Shown here in pieces: positions 50,521 to 63,584 of a DNA stretch of 64,000 nt; within the stretch, counting starts at the first letter, position 1, and every line of letters begins with the position of its first letter. Source of the DNA: Sipunculus nudus (lineage: Eukaryota > Annelida > Sipuncula > Golfingiida > Sipunculidae); NCBI GenBank assembly GCA_026874595.1, contig CM049314.1, positions 8,422,729 through 8,486,728 of the forward strand, read 5' to 3'. Under the pieces are notes generated by a model. That model searched no databases. It was not told the origin of the DNA and saw only the letters and a list, made by a program, of their open reading frames with translations. The translations under genes were made by a program, and so were the position numbers.

Positions 50521-52343
50521 AGGCCTATGTGATCGAAGGTCTCGCAAGGGTGTTTGCAAGCAAAAACCTTTCGCAAACCTCTTGCAGAGTGATTTTGGAT
50601 GTGATCAAAACTTTCGCAAACAGACTAAAAGGTGCAGGCTCTTGTAATTTTGCAAATTTCAAAAACCTCTAGCAGCGGTCTGCGTAGCCTCTTTTGGCCC
50701 TGCCCATGCACGGCAGAATGCTGAGGCACAGTCAATGCTTCATGTTTTAATACCAACACAAGCATTCAATGTTTAACATTCGTATACTCTTTGCATATAA
50801 TCCAAGGTGTGTGTATATATATATATAAATATATTCCTTAATATGCATATATATGTATGTATGTATGTTTATATATCAAAATTGTTAAATATAATTATTC
50901 TTTATTGTAATAAAATAAATATTCCTTCTCTTACAAAATCATCATACTTTGTGCATATACGATTTTAAATATCTAAATAGAGAATCTTAAAATATATAGT
51001 AAGTAAGAAATGCATATTTTTAAGAAAAATATTTAATCCTTAGTGCTTAGAAATATTGTCTAATTGTAAATGAAAATTAATTGATATTAAGTCTCAGAAC
51101 TGAGTTTCCATTTCAATGACATCAATCGATGTATAGAACATTTATAAAAAAAATATATATATCATACATAAATTAAATATCATATATATAGTATTATTTT
51201 ATATATAAACAGTATTCCATGAACTGAATTGGCTGATTAAAAGATTATCTCTTGTGCTTGCATTGGTGCTATCGATTCTGTAGGTGTTTCTCTGCATTTG
51301 TGTCAAATAAGATAATTACTGAGCTTGCTTAATTATCAAATTTATATTACATGAATCTATACCACTTCAGATTAATGCGAATTATGAATGTTAATTCTTA
51401 CTTTATATTTTTTATGGATAAGATTTTTGCAATATCTAAAACAATCATATGATATAAATACCTTGGAAATATTCCTGATTTTGAACATATATTTCTCTAT
51501 TATCACTGCAATTATATATAAAATTTTAACAAAATCTCAACAACCAGTCTAGAACATATGTATATGTGATAATGTATAATATTATAACAATAACAAGTGC
51601 ATGATCAAACAATATACTGAAGCATGTGCGCATATAAATTGTGTTAATTTAGAGTAATGCATTATACAAGTATTATACAGAGTAAATACCATGCACATAT
51701 ATAGCATATTTCTCTCAATGAGTCATGATGATTATGACAGTTATTTAAGTGTAAATAAACAAGTTTAACTTTATTTTGTGGATGTTTAAAAGGCGTTCAG
51801 ATAATTAATGTAATTAAAAATGCAATTCAGAGATGCGTCGGATTCAGCATTGGAAAACACAGCGACAGGTCCTTGGTTCAACACCCCTCCCTTCTTCCTC
51901 TCTTCGAGCCTTTAAGAAAAATATCTTGATGTGTACAAATAACGTCAGCGATTAGTTCTAAAGTCTCAGCTTAGCGACAGGTATGATATCTGGATTTTCT
52001 ATCCCATTTGCCTCTGAAATCCAGTCTGAAATAAATTCTACTGGTATATCATTTTTGTTACCTGAATCTTTTTTCAAAAAAACAGTACAGGTACAAGCCA
52101 TGGGCCTTTAAGCATTAATATATATATATATATATAGCTGTCTGCTGCATATGGCACAGGCATATCCCGAAGGTCAATGGAACGTGGGTTACGAGTGTTT
52201 GTAACAGCTGATTAATCGCAAAATTGCAAGAGGGGTGCAAGAGGTTTCCAGCACACCTCACCAAAAAAATTGCGAGCCTTCGCAAACCTTCCGCAAATCC
52301 CCTAGCAATCGCAAATTTGCGAAATTTTCAATCACATAGGCCC
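50521..52343. mobile_element. 1.8-kb non-autonomous DNA transposon with 12-bp TIRs
   Basis: GGCCTATGTGAT (50522-50533) is the perfect inverse of ATCACATAGGCC (52331-52342). Inside both ends the motif TT(T)CGCAAA and relatives (CTCGCAAGG, TTTGCAAGC, CTTGCAG, TTGCGAAA) recur about six times per end. TGTGATCAAAACTTTCGC near 50600 repeats the left terminus internally. Clustered subterminal motifs of this kind are transposase-binding arrays in hAT- and CACTA-type elements. The interior is AT-rich with TA microsatellites (about 50815, 51150, 52117) and has no transposase. I could not find a clean target-site duplication. Confidence 0.7.
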
Positions 52344-54392
52344 TGATTATTAATGAATCATTGGCCCATAACTGCTTGTGATAAAGTCAATCATATATAA
52401 CATGTATTCTTTCATCTTTTTGAACTTAATATATCTATGAATCTGTTTTACTTCATGTATTAGGATTTTGCTGCCATTCTTAATTGCACTACTTAAAAAT
52501 CCAATTAATTCAATTAAAGACTTGTATCTCAAATCTTTTTGTCAGCATACAATACCTAACGTTGTTACCTAAGGTAAATACACACACATATAGGCTACAG
52601 AATTATTACACAAACTAGTTACAAAGATGCAGGCTGATATACCAATTTAGACAATGTACAGGAATATTTATGGTCTGAAATTTCGTACTCCTAAAAAGGC
52701 AATTATAATTCTGATAATTGAATCACGATGGTTAACTGAATTTTTAACGATAAATTTTACAACGCATTCCCAACACAAATCACAAGGTGAGGTTTATATC
52801 GGCGATGCAATACAATCCACCCTTTTCATTTTAATAGTGGCTGTCAATCCAATTCTATAAACACCCCAAGCAGATGGTTGTCCATTATGCAACTCTTTAT
52901 AATTTACTTCAGTGTACTCAATGTGAGAGGACAGCACAGAGCAGTAAAACAGAGAGATTTTGGAAATTTTCACGAGGTTCAGCAAGGATACTTGGGTAGC
53001 AGGTAAATTTTGTTCTCTTTCTCTACCAACTGTTGGGACCAGACACTGTGACATTTTCACAAAGGAACACAAGATCTGTATCAAACCCTAACACTCCCAC
53101 TGATAAAGGTGCTGGTAACATTTCTGTCCTCCAGGGCCTGGCTCACCCAGGCAATGGGTATTCTTAGCTAAATCAGGTAATTAACAACAATCATCTCCAT
53201 TTCCTCAGACTTCAGGAGAAAAAATGCCTTGGGAACCATGCACTCAAAAAATGTTTTTCAGCTTGTTAGTGTTGCCAGAAGCTATAGATACGTGACCATG
53301 CATTGATTTATAAGCTTTTTATTTCATGGAAAGGAAATCATGGTCCTCCATATGCACTTGGTATAGACCATGTTAGTGACTTTAAACATAAATAATAACT
53401 ACCTTAAAATGATATCACAAACAGCCAATTAATCCACAACTGTCAAAACAGAATTTGAAATAAATTGTATGTAAAAAGTGGCCTCCCTTGATGATTCTGC
53501 TCCTGTTTATTCACAGACAACTTAAAATAACTTATAAAAAAAATTTTTACCTGATGACTTAACACCTGTAGAAATTTTCATTTATGTAAAACCCTGAATG
53601 ATAAAAGGTTTGGGCCTTTTGTATTGTAATACAACCAATAGTAATTGAATGTTTATTGAATGTTTATTGAATTTTCATAGGAAATTTTAAAAGATTTAAC
53701 AATTTTGAATGGTTACCATTTTAAGCAACCAGTCACAGCAAATCACTTTTTACTGGGCTAATATTCATGCAAGTACATGACAATATCTCAAAATACTTTT
53801 TAACTTTTCTACCATGTTTCCGTCATGCTTAAAAATGAAATTTAAAGATTTTTCTGAATTGGTAGATTTTAAATTTAGGGGTTTAGGTATGCTACCTTAA
53901 ATCAATAATTCAAATAAATGTTATCTAAATCAGTCAACCCTGGGAGTTTCGAGGAATTATTAAGAGCATGGTTTTAAATCAAGGGTATTTTACTAGTGTG
54001 TCCCACTGAATCGAGAAATGGCCGAAGCATATGGCATAATATGTAGACAGCTGTCACCTGCTCCTAGTTTACACATAATATCCAAATAAATCTTTTGTAG
54101 ATATGGTGTAAACCCTATTAATTCTCTCGAAATGGTAATCAAAATCAGCTAAACAGATTTAACACACTATGTTTATTAAAGGTCAAAGGTCTGAGAGCAG
54201 GCTGGGGAATGAATGAACCAGTAAAAAAAATACATGATTCATAAAATTAATCAACATTTGCAAGGACTGCTGACACTTAATGCAACTTTAGAATTTCAAG
54301 TGATGGTAAGCCACTCCCTAGAAGTTATCTGAAAACAAACTAATAAAAAATTCAAAGGATGAGTGGAAGATTGTATGGGAAGTTTACTGTAG
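52344..54392. other. Intergenic, nothing recognised
   Basis: Short frames only. There is a small local duplication GAATGTTTATT near 53646-53670. Confidence 0.5.
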
Positions 54393-54798
54393 TTACATAA
54401 TGGGTGCTAGTGACTGGTTGTGATCATAGCACTCTAGTATTGAAACATGGGATTTCACATGGTTAAAGCCCTCAGCAATCATTATTGTTCTCATATCCAA
54501 TACTCCAGCAAAGTCAATACACCATGTAAACTGTGAAGCCCGAGTTGGTACGTACTCCTCCAGCTTTGCGGTACTGATTTTACCGGACACTTCCAGGCAT
54601 GTTAATGTCAAAGTGAGCACGCGTCCTTCCGTGTTAATTGAAAATGTGCCGGGAGCTGATGAGGGGAACATAGGCAGATCTGGAGGTTTACTGACCACAC
54701 GGATCAATGGTTTGCTGGTCAGCTTTATTGACCTGTCAATGTCGTGGCTATACGACGCTACTTTCTCATTAACAGGACAGGACTTGTTTGTATTGCCT
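54393..54798 (-). CDS. Unrecognised open frame of about 134 codons (possible exon or relic)
   Basis: On the minus strand the frame is open from just after a TGA (about 54799) to TAA at 54393. The protein has balanced composition and includes KPPDLPMFPSSAPG, LTLTLTCLEVSGK and EEYVPTRASQFTWCIDFAGV. It is richer in GC-containing codons than its surroundings. No ATG lies at its start (the first internal Met is well inside), so if real it would be a 3'-terminal exon; CAAACAAG near its upstream end is a poor acceptor. I recognise no family. A frame of this length is expected once or twice by chance here. Confidence 0.15.
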
Positions 54799-55846
54799 CA
54801 GCAACACATCAAATTAAATTAAGTTTATCAAATGTTGGTCCAGTAGAGCCCTGTCTCCGTTGTGAGATAGATATCAGCACTTTCTTTAAATTAAGTCAAA
54901 GATGTTTCATTCATATGTAAAGAAGGGCCTGAACCTGCAAAATTACTTAATGATTATTCACATTACGATTCTTAATAAATCAGGGAAGCTGTCTATATGT
55001 CTGATAGCTTAAGTTAGGTGTCTCACCAGATTCACAACAAGAAATGCTGCCGTTGAAAAATATTTGTGCTTGTAATTCTTTCACAAATCAGACTCGAGAG
55101 AGTTTGAATGTTCTTTATAGCCCTAATGTATATATAATGCCCATGGTCAAAGAAAAGTCAACAATGTCAACACAAATGGAGAAATATTAATGAAGAAGGA
55201 CCAATAACTTTACATTGATTTATTCACTCCATGTTTTCTTAAACACTGGAGAAGAAATGACAAATTTGATAGTGTTCATGTTGTATTAAATAACTGATAC
55301 CAAAAAATGGCACCAGAAAGCACCAGCAAGAAAATAATTGATATAAATTGACAATAATGAATGCAAAATCATATTTCTTTTCCTTGCTGAAAGTGAAAAT
55401 CTGTATCAATTAATGGAGAAGAAGACTGATAAAAATTCCCGACAGGTCATGAAGCTGTTAGCATGTAGCCCCAGTGATTTTTGACATTAACAAATTTGGC
55501 TTCCATAAAAAAAGAACCAACCTTCAGGCATGCCCACATACCTGACACTAAACATGAAAGTCCCTCAGATGCTATCAGATATTGATGGTTACCCGTGTAA
55601 TCTTAGCTCAAGCAAAATCCTGATGGCAATAATTCTTTCTCCTGGCCAGCCAGATTGAAAAGTTTGTGATATCACAGCTCCTAAGATATATTTCTTGCTT
55701 GCAGGAACATCCTTAAACCTTGTATTCACAGGTAACCTGAGGGAACACAGATTCAAACCTGGCAGATCTATTGTTTATTTTAAATTTTATCTGTGTACAT
55801 CATAGGCTTGGGCATTTTTTTTTTTTCAAAATAAATCTTGTGTCAA
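54799..55846. other. Intergenic, nothing recognised
   Basis: No gene or repeat family identified. Confidence 0.5.
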
Positions 55847-56870
55847 CTAGAATACAGGTAGTCAACAAGCGACTACATGTATCTGCTGAAATCAGAGTGA
55901 GATGGGTGAAGTGAGGCATGGATTGAGTGGCAAGGGGAAATAGAGTGAGATGTGTTGCATATTAGCATAGATGTCTCCAGCCAAAATGTGTATGTAGGTA
56001 GTGCCACCTGCTACAAAATACAGATAGCTATCCAAGTTGTATACTTATGCAAAATTTTAGGCTGCTTAGTCAAACCACTGCCGATATATGAGTGACAGCA
56101 GACAAACAGAAGAACGCTGTGCAAAAATGGTTGCAGGTGGCGTCACCAATTTAGTGTATGATTAAAAGCTATGTGTGATCTATACACATGCAAAATTTCA
56201 GGGGGATATTTCAAACCAGTCCTGAGATATTTGCATGGATATATAAAGCCAAACATAAATGTAGGTGGCGCCACCTGCCACAAAATCAAGAAAGCAATCC
56301 AAGTTGTATGAACTTGCAAAATTTTAGGCAGATAAGTCAAACCACAGCCAATATAGGAGTGATTTTATCCCACAGCAGACAAACAGACAGACCCTGTGAA
56401 AAAATGGTTGCAGGTGGCACCACCAGTTTTGCTAATGGTAATGAGCTATGTGAGATCTATACACATGCAAAATTTCAGGAGGATACGCCAAACCAGTCCT
56501 GAGATATAAGCCTAGATGTCTGCAGCCTGAACGTGAATGTAGGTGGTGCCACTGTCATAAAATCCAAAAAGCTATCCAGGATGAATACACATGCAAAATT
56601 TTGGGTGAACAAGTCCAACCACTGTAAAAATATGAGTGATTTTATTCCAAGGCAGATGAACAGATTGACGCTGTGCAAATGGTTGCAGGTAGCACCACCA
56701 TTTTTTATGTATGTTGTAAAGCTATCCAAGGGATATGTTTGTGTCAAACGAGTTTGAAGGTATGTGGGTTAATGTGTCAAAACAGAAGCACAGATGGACG
56801 CACTGGAAAGAGGAAAGGTCAGAGGTCAACGCAAAATAGTTGGGCACCAGTTCACATGTGACCTGATAAT
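55847..56870 (+). mobile_element. Hairpin-headed element with ~277-bp tandem core units, copy 2
   Basis: The second copy of the 12151-13210 element, in the same orientation. It opens with CTAGAATA and a near-perfect hairpin: TACA (55853-55856), G, GTAGTC (55858-55863), loop AACAAGC, GACTAC (55871-55876), A, TGTA (55878-55881). The core anchors TTGCAGG at 56131, 56408 and 56683 are 277 and 275 bp apart. The palindrome AGGTGGCGCCACCT is intact at 56263-56276. At other positions it has decayed to GGTGGCGTCACC, GGTGGCACCACC or GGTAGCACCACC. The 3' end carries AGGTCAGAGGTCA at 56816-56828 and shares CAGTTCACAT..GACCTGAT with copy 1. Short frames crossing it are not genes. Confidence 0.75.
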
Positions 56871-58467
56871 CTTGTAAAGTTTAAGAAAAATCTGTCCAGT
56901 GGTCTCAGAGATTTATTCTGGAAACTTACACAAAACTTTGGCGGATACAATTATTTTAACATTGTTACATTTGTTACAATAATTCTCCTGAATATATAAA
57001 TACTGTATTATATAGTTTTTATGCTGTAATGGTTCACTGAACTGTAATAAAACTTGTTTTATATTTCCTTAAAGGATACATGCAGAGGTAAGATATCTCT
57101 AGCTATTATTTAAGTATTTATATATTTTTCTGTTCATCTGTTTGTTTGTTTATTTATTTACATATTTTCTATTATATTCAATTTTTATATATACTGGTAA
57201 ATGTTAAATATTTTCAGGCAGATAACATGTATAGAACTTACATGTTCGCACAGTTTATTTAAAGAAAATATATGCATATGTTATTGTCAGCATTTATTTT
57301 GATAATTGTCAATTTGTTTGCATTCACTGTCTATTCAATTTTTTACATTAAATGTTTAAATTTGTATTAAGTCAGTACAGATGTTTATGAGAATCTTTAG
57401 CAAGATTCAGTTACAGTTCTCTGTGTTTATATTAAGTTTGTACTGACTGTATTCAGATCATTTTCATTCAGTTGTTAAATAAGAACTTGAATTATGTCAA
57501 TCATGTTGGGAACTGTAGGCCCTGTGGCCATTTTTCCTGAATAAAGTTTTGTTCTGTTCATTGTTACTGGGAGTATGTACTGATTTGATTTAACATCCTT
57601 CTAAATTAGACTGAAATGCCAAATCCTATTTCTGCTATCTGTAAACTCAAATTTAATCTATGATTATCATTTTACACCAGTTTTATCTAATTATTCAGTC
57701 ACTGTGGGGCAACTTAAAATGTACCACTGAGACATAAAACTTCACAAACAGATAGGAGTTTTGTAAATTGGTTTAAATTGAAAGAGGAACAGCTATCTGT
57801 TGTCTGTCTGCCCATTTGCAATATATAGATATATTCAGTTTTTTTTACCTGAAGAAGGGGGCTGCATTAGAACCTGTACTTGTGGCTAGTACACCACCAC
57901 AAACTGGTTTGAACAAATGTCCTAAACTAACTCATAACTTCAAAGTCTGATGATGCACAAGTACACAATTATGTCAAATAGAGTTTAAAAGCAGCAGATA
58001 AAAACAATAAATGTAACAAACATTACAACTACTTTCCATTTAAATAAACTTGTGTCAACCTTTTTGCATGTGCTGTTAACACTAGCAGGATTTATTACAT
58101 AGCTTTGATTGACTATCTGGACACTAAATCTTATTGAACCAGCTGCATTGGTAATAGAACCTATAAAAACACTGTACACTGAAACCTCCCACTCCTGCCA
58201 ATACATGCAGAGTGTATACTAATGTGGCATAAGTACATGAAAACACACCTGTTTAAACAAGTTTACAAAGAGTACATTAAAGAACTGCACAGGGAAAAAA
58301 AAACAAAGGTTAAGGCTTAACCCAAGAAGTTGTGTAATCTTGTACATGGGAAAACACATGGCCACACACATAATTAACAAAATCATTTCTCTGGACCAGT
58401 GTCTATTAGCTTTCACTTTGATGAAAGATCAGCCAAATCATCATCATGGGCAATCAGCATGCAAGTT
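56871..58467. other. Intergenic; isolated AATAAA near 57540
   Basis: TTTTCCTGAATAAAGTTTTGTTCTG at 57532-57556 in broken form resembles the 3' end of a retroposed transcript (AATAAA at 57540-57545), but no upstream coding remnant is visible. Nothing else recognised. Confidence 0.35.
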
Positions 58468-58501
58468 AATTACCGGAGGTGGCATATAATCTCCGGTAAT
58501 T
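58468..58501. repeat. Perfect 11-bp inverted repeat (hairpin)
   Basis: AATTACCGGAG (58468-58478), a 12-nt spacer, then CTCCGGTAATT (58491-58501). The following 200 nt are of higher complexity than the background. It could be a structured RNA element, a binding site or a MITE remnant. Confidence 0.6.
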
Positions 58502-60084
58502 CTACTTAATCACCACTGATGGGCACGGAAACTAACCCGAACTCAATCTCTAAGCAGCCGTTGGTTCTAATTACACATAAGCAAGACTGGATTGGTTTGA
58601 CTTTTCAGGATGGCTTCCTCTACACACTGTATAGACCACATGATTGAACACGTCAGCTCAGGTTTTAATCATCTTTGGAGAAAATGCTTAAACTTTTACC
58701 ACCCTTACAGAGTGCTCTGGTGACCTTGCAATATGGCGTCAACATTGCCCACTGTCTAATCCTGTACAGCTCAACTTTAACCTTAAGATACTGACCATGA
58801 AGTGAGCTCTCTAAGAAAGCTGCACGTAACTCCCGGATAAACCCTGGATGAAAGCCTGGATTTAACCAAGGATAAGGTCTGGATCAAAGCCAATCAAGAA
58901 CTTTCAATATAGTTACCTGGTAAGCCACGAGGACTTAGTGAATTATTCTGGCTTAATTGATAAGATCACTGGGTCATGGTCAGGTGTGCTCTTTTGCAAA
59001 AGAGAGAGTGAGAGAGAAAGAGAAAAAATTCAATTCAACATAAAAGTAAAAATATCCATACAAAATATATTCAATATGCCAATATTTTTGTTTTATGTCT
59101 GGAGACTGTTGTTAGGATTTTAATCCACCAACTGTAACACATGGAGAAAGAAATTGTACATAAATATGGAAATTAAGTGATTATACATTTCTAATATTTT
59201 AGACTATATGATTTAATGAGGAAATTGGTGAAAAACTGGGAAGATATACAACTTAAGTTTCTGAAATAAGTTTGTTATTGATTAAAAAAAAATTTTTTTT
59301 TGCTAAGGCTAATTTTTGTTACACATGTAGCAGTTTATCTGGAGGCATTTGGCTTAATATTAATTTATAAAATGTTGTTTGATGTAGCAAATCAAACCTT
59401 AATGACTATGTGTGAAGATTTTGTCAACAATAATTTGGTCCGTTTCATTTTTGACTTTTGGTGTTATGTTTCTCAGACAGTTGTCTGCTATATAAAATCT
59501 GGTAATATTTGTAACAAGGGTATCTTTATGTCTTGTACCATGTTCGTGTTTCATGGTCATTGTTGAAAAATTAAATGTTTGTAAATATTTTGGTACACTT
59601 CATGACAGTATTTATAGTAAAATTCTAATATATTTAGTCTGAAGATGTCATTGATTTTAAGGATTTTTAATGATATAAAAATTGGTTAAGTTTTGGCATT
59701 GTATTTGCTATTTATATTCTTGATGAATGGAAATAATCATTTTTGGACAATTCAAACTTCATTTTAAAAATGGCAAACTAATTAATTCTCATTCAATTTG
59801 AGTAAAATTGTAGAAGTTTGGACCTCATCATGGCAATATGATTTAACACAAACTGAAGATGAGTGAAAAAAGGCACATTTAAGGACTACAATTTACATTT
59901 CAACACAACAGCTGACAGATTAAAGGTTATGGTTGAATACTCCTTTAAGAAAAGGGAAAATATGACACTCTGAGATAATATTATAATTGGGATAATTATT
60001 TACTATTTTAATGCCAAAAAAAATTAAAAACTTAACAGAAAACTGCACTCAATTTTCATGTAAGCCACTTAACATCCTTCACAG
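58502..60084. other. Intergenic, nothing recognised
   Basis: A GAGAGA-rich stretch lies at about 59003-59025. Short frames only. Confidence 0.5.
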
Positions 60085-60241
60085 CTTGTTTTTATTTCTA
60101 AATGTTAGGGACAGGATAAAGTTTTCAGGATTCTCTGATTTATCAGCCTGAGGCAACCAGTTTAGTTTTGCTGTCGAGTCTGGGCACAGCAGCCTGCAGC
60201 TGGCAAATTTCTGTGGACAGGTGAAGCTGATTAAAGCACTA

Positions 60242-60451
60242 TCACCAGCCACCAGTGGCTTCCTCTCCACTCTGCCTACTCTCACTCTGTAGGTGTTTAT
60301 CTGTAGCGAACCCTACTGGTCTCCAACTCAGAATCCTCGATGCTCTGGAGTCCCCATCTACTGCATTCCATACCAGATGCTTGATGTCTGCGAATCCCCG
60401 CCACGACAGCTGATGTCCTGACGTGGAGCTCTCCGACTTCTCAAGATCCAT
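60242..60451 (-). CDS. Unrecognised short frame in a GC-richer block (possible first exon)
   Basis: Minus-strand ATG at 60451 in a strong context (AACAATGG) starts MDLEKSESSTSGHQLSWRGF and stays open for 69 codons. CATCTG/GTATGG about 75 nt in is donor-like. The surrounding block (60085-60490) is visibly richer in G+C than its flanks, as coding or promoter DNA can be. A second overlapping frame (60079-60285) also exists. I recognise no family. It could be the 5' exon of a minus-strand gene extending left, or chance. Confidence 0.15.
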   Translation of the reverse strand: MDLEKSESSTSGHQLSWRGFADIKHLVWNAVDGDSRASRILSWRPVGFATDKHLQSESRQSGEEATGGW

Positions 60452-60490
60452 TGTTGCACCTGGCTTCTTGTGGCGGCAGAAATCATGACC

Positions 60491-62020
60491 GCACTATTAA
60501 ACTTAACCAGGCCTAATTGAATCAAGCTTTAACATCCCAATCAATCTACATTGCATTATTCACTCTATTTTTGGGCAGCAAGTTAATTAGTTCTTGTATA
60601 TATAAACTGCTGAGCATTTGACCTACAGACTCTGTTCTAGCTCTGACACAATCTTTACAATGTGTTAAACTTCATTTAAAATCTTATTTATTATTCATAT
60701 ATCTGATTTTAATTGTGTTTTTGTTACCAAAAGAAATAAAAAAAGTGATTAAGACCTAAGAAGGAGAGATTAATACCTAGAAATAATACAAAAAAAGTCA
60801 ACAGTAAAGCAGAATAAGATCAGGAAACATCAGGAAAAAGTATGGAAAGGCTACCATAAAGTGGCCAACTGGGACACTAATTAATATATTACACTTTTAC
60901 AGTGCAAACAGCTTAAAGTGACCCACATCCGCCTGGAGATGGTCATATCAGTGTGAGGGTTAAGCTTTTTGTACACTGCACTTTACACCTGACAGCCATG
61001 ATAAGCATGACAGTGTATCATCACTGAAAAGGAGTCTAAAGTAAACCATTCCTAAAATACCCTAAATATCTAGCAAGCTTCTCCCTAAAGATGAAAGAAA
61101 CCTTTCTGACCAGCGACTTATCATTACACAGAAAGTCTATCACACTAAAGAAGAAACATTAGCCAGACAGACAGAATTAATTCATTGGTACATGTATCTA
61201 GCATGTTTTTGTAAAGTGGTTTAGGTACTGGTGTATATACCTTACAAAGCTTCAGTATCAGTAAAGATAAGACTATTTGCACATAATTAATTAACAGGTA
61301 TGTTTTCTTGATTCAACAGCATACTCACATGGAGCTCAGAAAGCTCCACAGCATAACTATGACAGTTTCTCCCATACATTTTTCGGATTCTTGAAAGAAT
61401 GCAATTTCACATATTTCTGGAAATAGTCTTGTGCATGAAACCAAAACCATTCCCATAGTAGGTACACAAGGTCATGTTTCCATGTTCCTTGTCCATTTGT
61501 TAAAGGTGAACCACCTTTGATAATACCTAACCTGACATGTACTTAACCAAGTGGAATACAGTGCCAGGAGATATACAACATTAGCAGGTAAACAATGTAA
61601 AGATGCATGATGCCACATAAAGGTATGAGCTATTGGCAAATAAGCCATAGTGAGGCTATGCATTACCAACCATTCAAGACAGTTGCCTCAGGCAGGAGGG
61701 TTTGCGTTCATCCCCCTTTGTCTGTTTGTTCACAACTTAACAATCATGAATGGAATCTCTCATGACATCTTCAGGGCATTTCATGAATGAGCAAAGGAAG
61801 AATTGATCAGGTTTTTTTTTGTGGATTTGGCACATGATCTGGATTTAGGAATGTCATCAAGGAATATTCACCAATGAGAGTCACTAGTGTATGAATGAAC
61901 CTTGGAATATGGGCCGAATAAGTGAAAACAATCATGGTTTTGTGTAGAGTCCCATAAGAGGTACTCCCCACATGGCCATGGCTTACATTCCTAAGAATGC
62001 TGATATCTATAGTTTTAAAT
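60491..62020. other. Intergenic, nothing recognised
   Basis: No gene, repeat family or strong signal found. Confidence 0.5.
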
Positions 62021-62109
62021 AGCTTGTTAGGTTCCAGATAGCTTGCTATGTCCAAGATAGCTTGGTTTATTCAAGATAGCTTGCTATATTCCACATCACT
62101 TGCTATGCA
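62021..62109 (+). repeat. Short tandem repeat, about 22-bp units
   Basis: AGCTTG(C/T)TATGTTCCAAGAT-like units repeat four to five times with drift. Confidence 0.75.
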
Positions 62110-62219
62110 AGGTGGTAACAAGTGAGAAGCAGTAGGCTACTTACATGCTTATCTAAAAGGTCATTTATGGCAGTACATATGCAAATAAGATTAAACAGAT
62201 TTTGTCATTTCCACTTATT

Positions 62220-62650
62220 TGTAATACAAAGCATGCCATGGAAGTATGCCATTCCAGGAAATGTGCCATATATCATGTTTGCCATCTTATAAAATTTACG
62301 ACATAAATCTGCTAATGGGAAATTGATAAAATGTTTGTAAAGAATAGAAATATGACAAATATGCATGGCCTGTGATACTCTGTATTTTCAGGAAATTTAC
62401 TGCCTGAGATGTGTCAAAGTTTGTAATTCAAGAAAATTTGAAACCTCAGGTGTAAATGTCAATGTTTGTATTTCCGGAAAATCTGGCACACAAGGCAGGC
62501 CATTCAAAGAAATTTGCCGAATATATATGTCTAAGTTTGTAATTACTGAAAACTGGCCACATGGGGTCAATCACTTTTGTAATTCTAGGAAATTAGCAAT
62601 ACCAGATGTGTCACTTAAACAGCAATGTGCATTTTCAGGAAACCCTATAG
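62220..62650 (+). repeat. Old tandem repeat of about 55-60 bp, strongly diverged
   Basis: The phrases 'GTTTGTAATTC.AGGAAA.TTTG' and 'CC.CA.ATGTGTCA' recur six to seven times. A 116-codon frame (62365-62715) crosses the array and looks like a by-product of the repeat. Confidence 0.55.
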
Positions 62651-63472
62651 TGCTTTTATCAACTATTAATGCAATCAGAATCTTATTAAACATACAATTT
62701 GATATGTCAGAGTAAAAGTGAGGCAGACAGATAGAAATACAGGCATACAGACTCATATTTTACTCATCTGGAAGCCAGGTAAACACAAGGCTCCTGTTCA
62801 AGATAGTCTACTGTCTTGTACATGCTTCTGGCAATTATGTCCGAGCTCTCTTTGTAGTTAATAGCTACTAAGGGCATTTCTAGACCAGAGTATGTCCGTA
62901 AACAAGAAGGTCCGCTTCCTGGTGGTCAGATAAAGCTTACCTGGCAGGTGGCTAAACGAATACCTCAGCAGGCAAGGAAATAGAAATCTTACAGAGTCTG
63001 TGTCTGCCACACCTAGTAGCTATCTGCTAAAGCTGTGAAGGTTAACTGTTTAACATTCCATCTTTTTAAAGTATGAGCTTGAAATCTAAATTAAAGATGG
63101 TTCTTTTTATTTGGACAGTGTTTTTACTGGGTATAAACAAATAAAAAAATATATACAAAATATATATTTTTTTAATTATATGACTAATCTTTAAAGAAGA
63201 ATGACAAAAACTACATGATACATTCTTAACTATATCAAAAAGACTGAGTGCCAAACATTCAACCACATGAGGTGGTGGTATTCAAAATATGGCTTTAATG
63301 TATGGCACTCTCTGGACAAGCAGATATCACCAAGTAACCACAACAGTGTTATTAAAGCTACGGTTTCATCTTATCATAAATGTGTAAAGGACAGGACCTG
63401 ACTGTTGGCAAAGTCTATCTCATGGAAAATCAAATGCCTGAGCCTTCTGGATTTCAGATTTACCTTACGGAA

Positions 63473-63489
63473 GGGGGGGGGGGGGGGGG
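63473..63489 (+). repeat. Homopolymer run of 17 G
   Basis: An uninterrupted G run. Its length is prone to assembly and sequencing error. Confidence 0.95.
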
Positions 63490-63584
63490 CATTAACATTG
63501 CAAGCTATGACTTCTTGATCAAGCGACGTTTGTGACAGAAGTTCTCCCAGTCTCAGATCAAAGTTGAAAATTCCCAATTTAGTC

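Noticed and set aside
62365-62715. 116-codon plus-strand frame
   Set aside because: It runs through a decayed tandem repeat and has no recognisable protein features.
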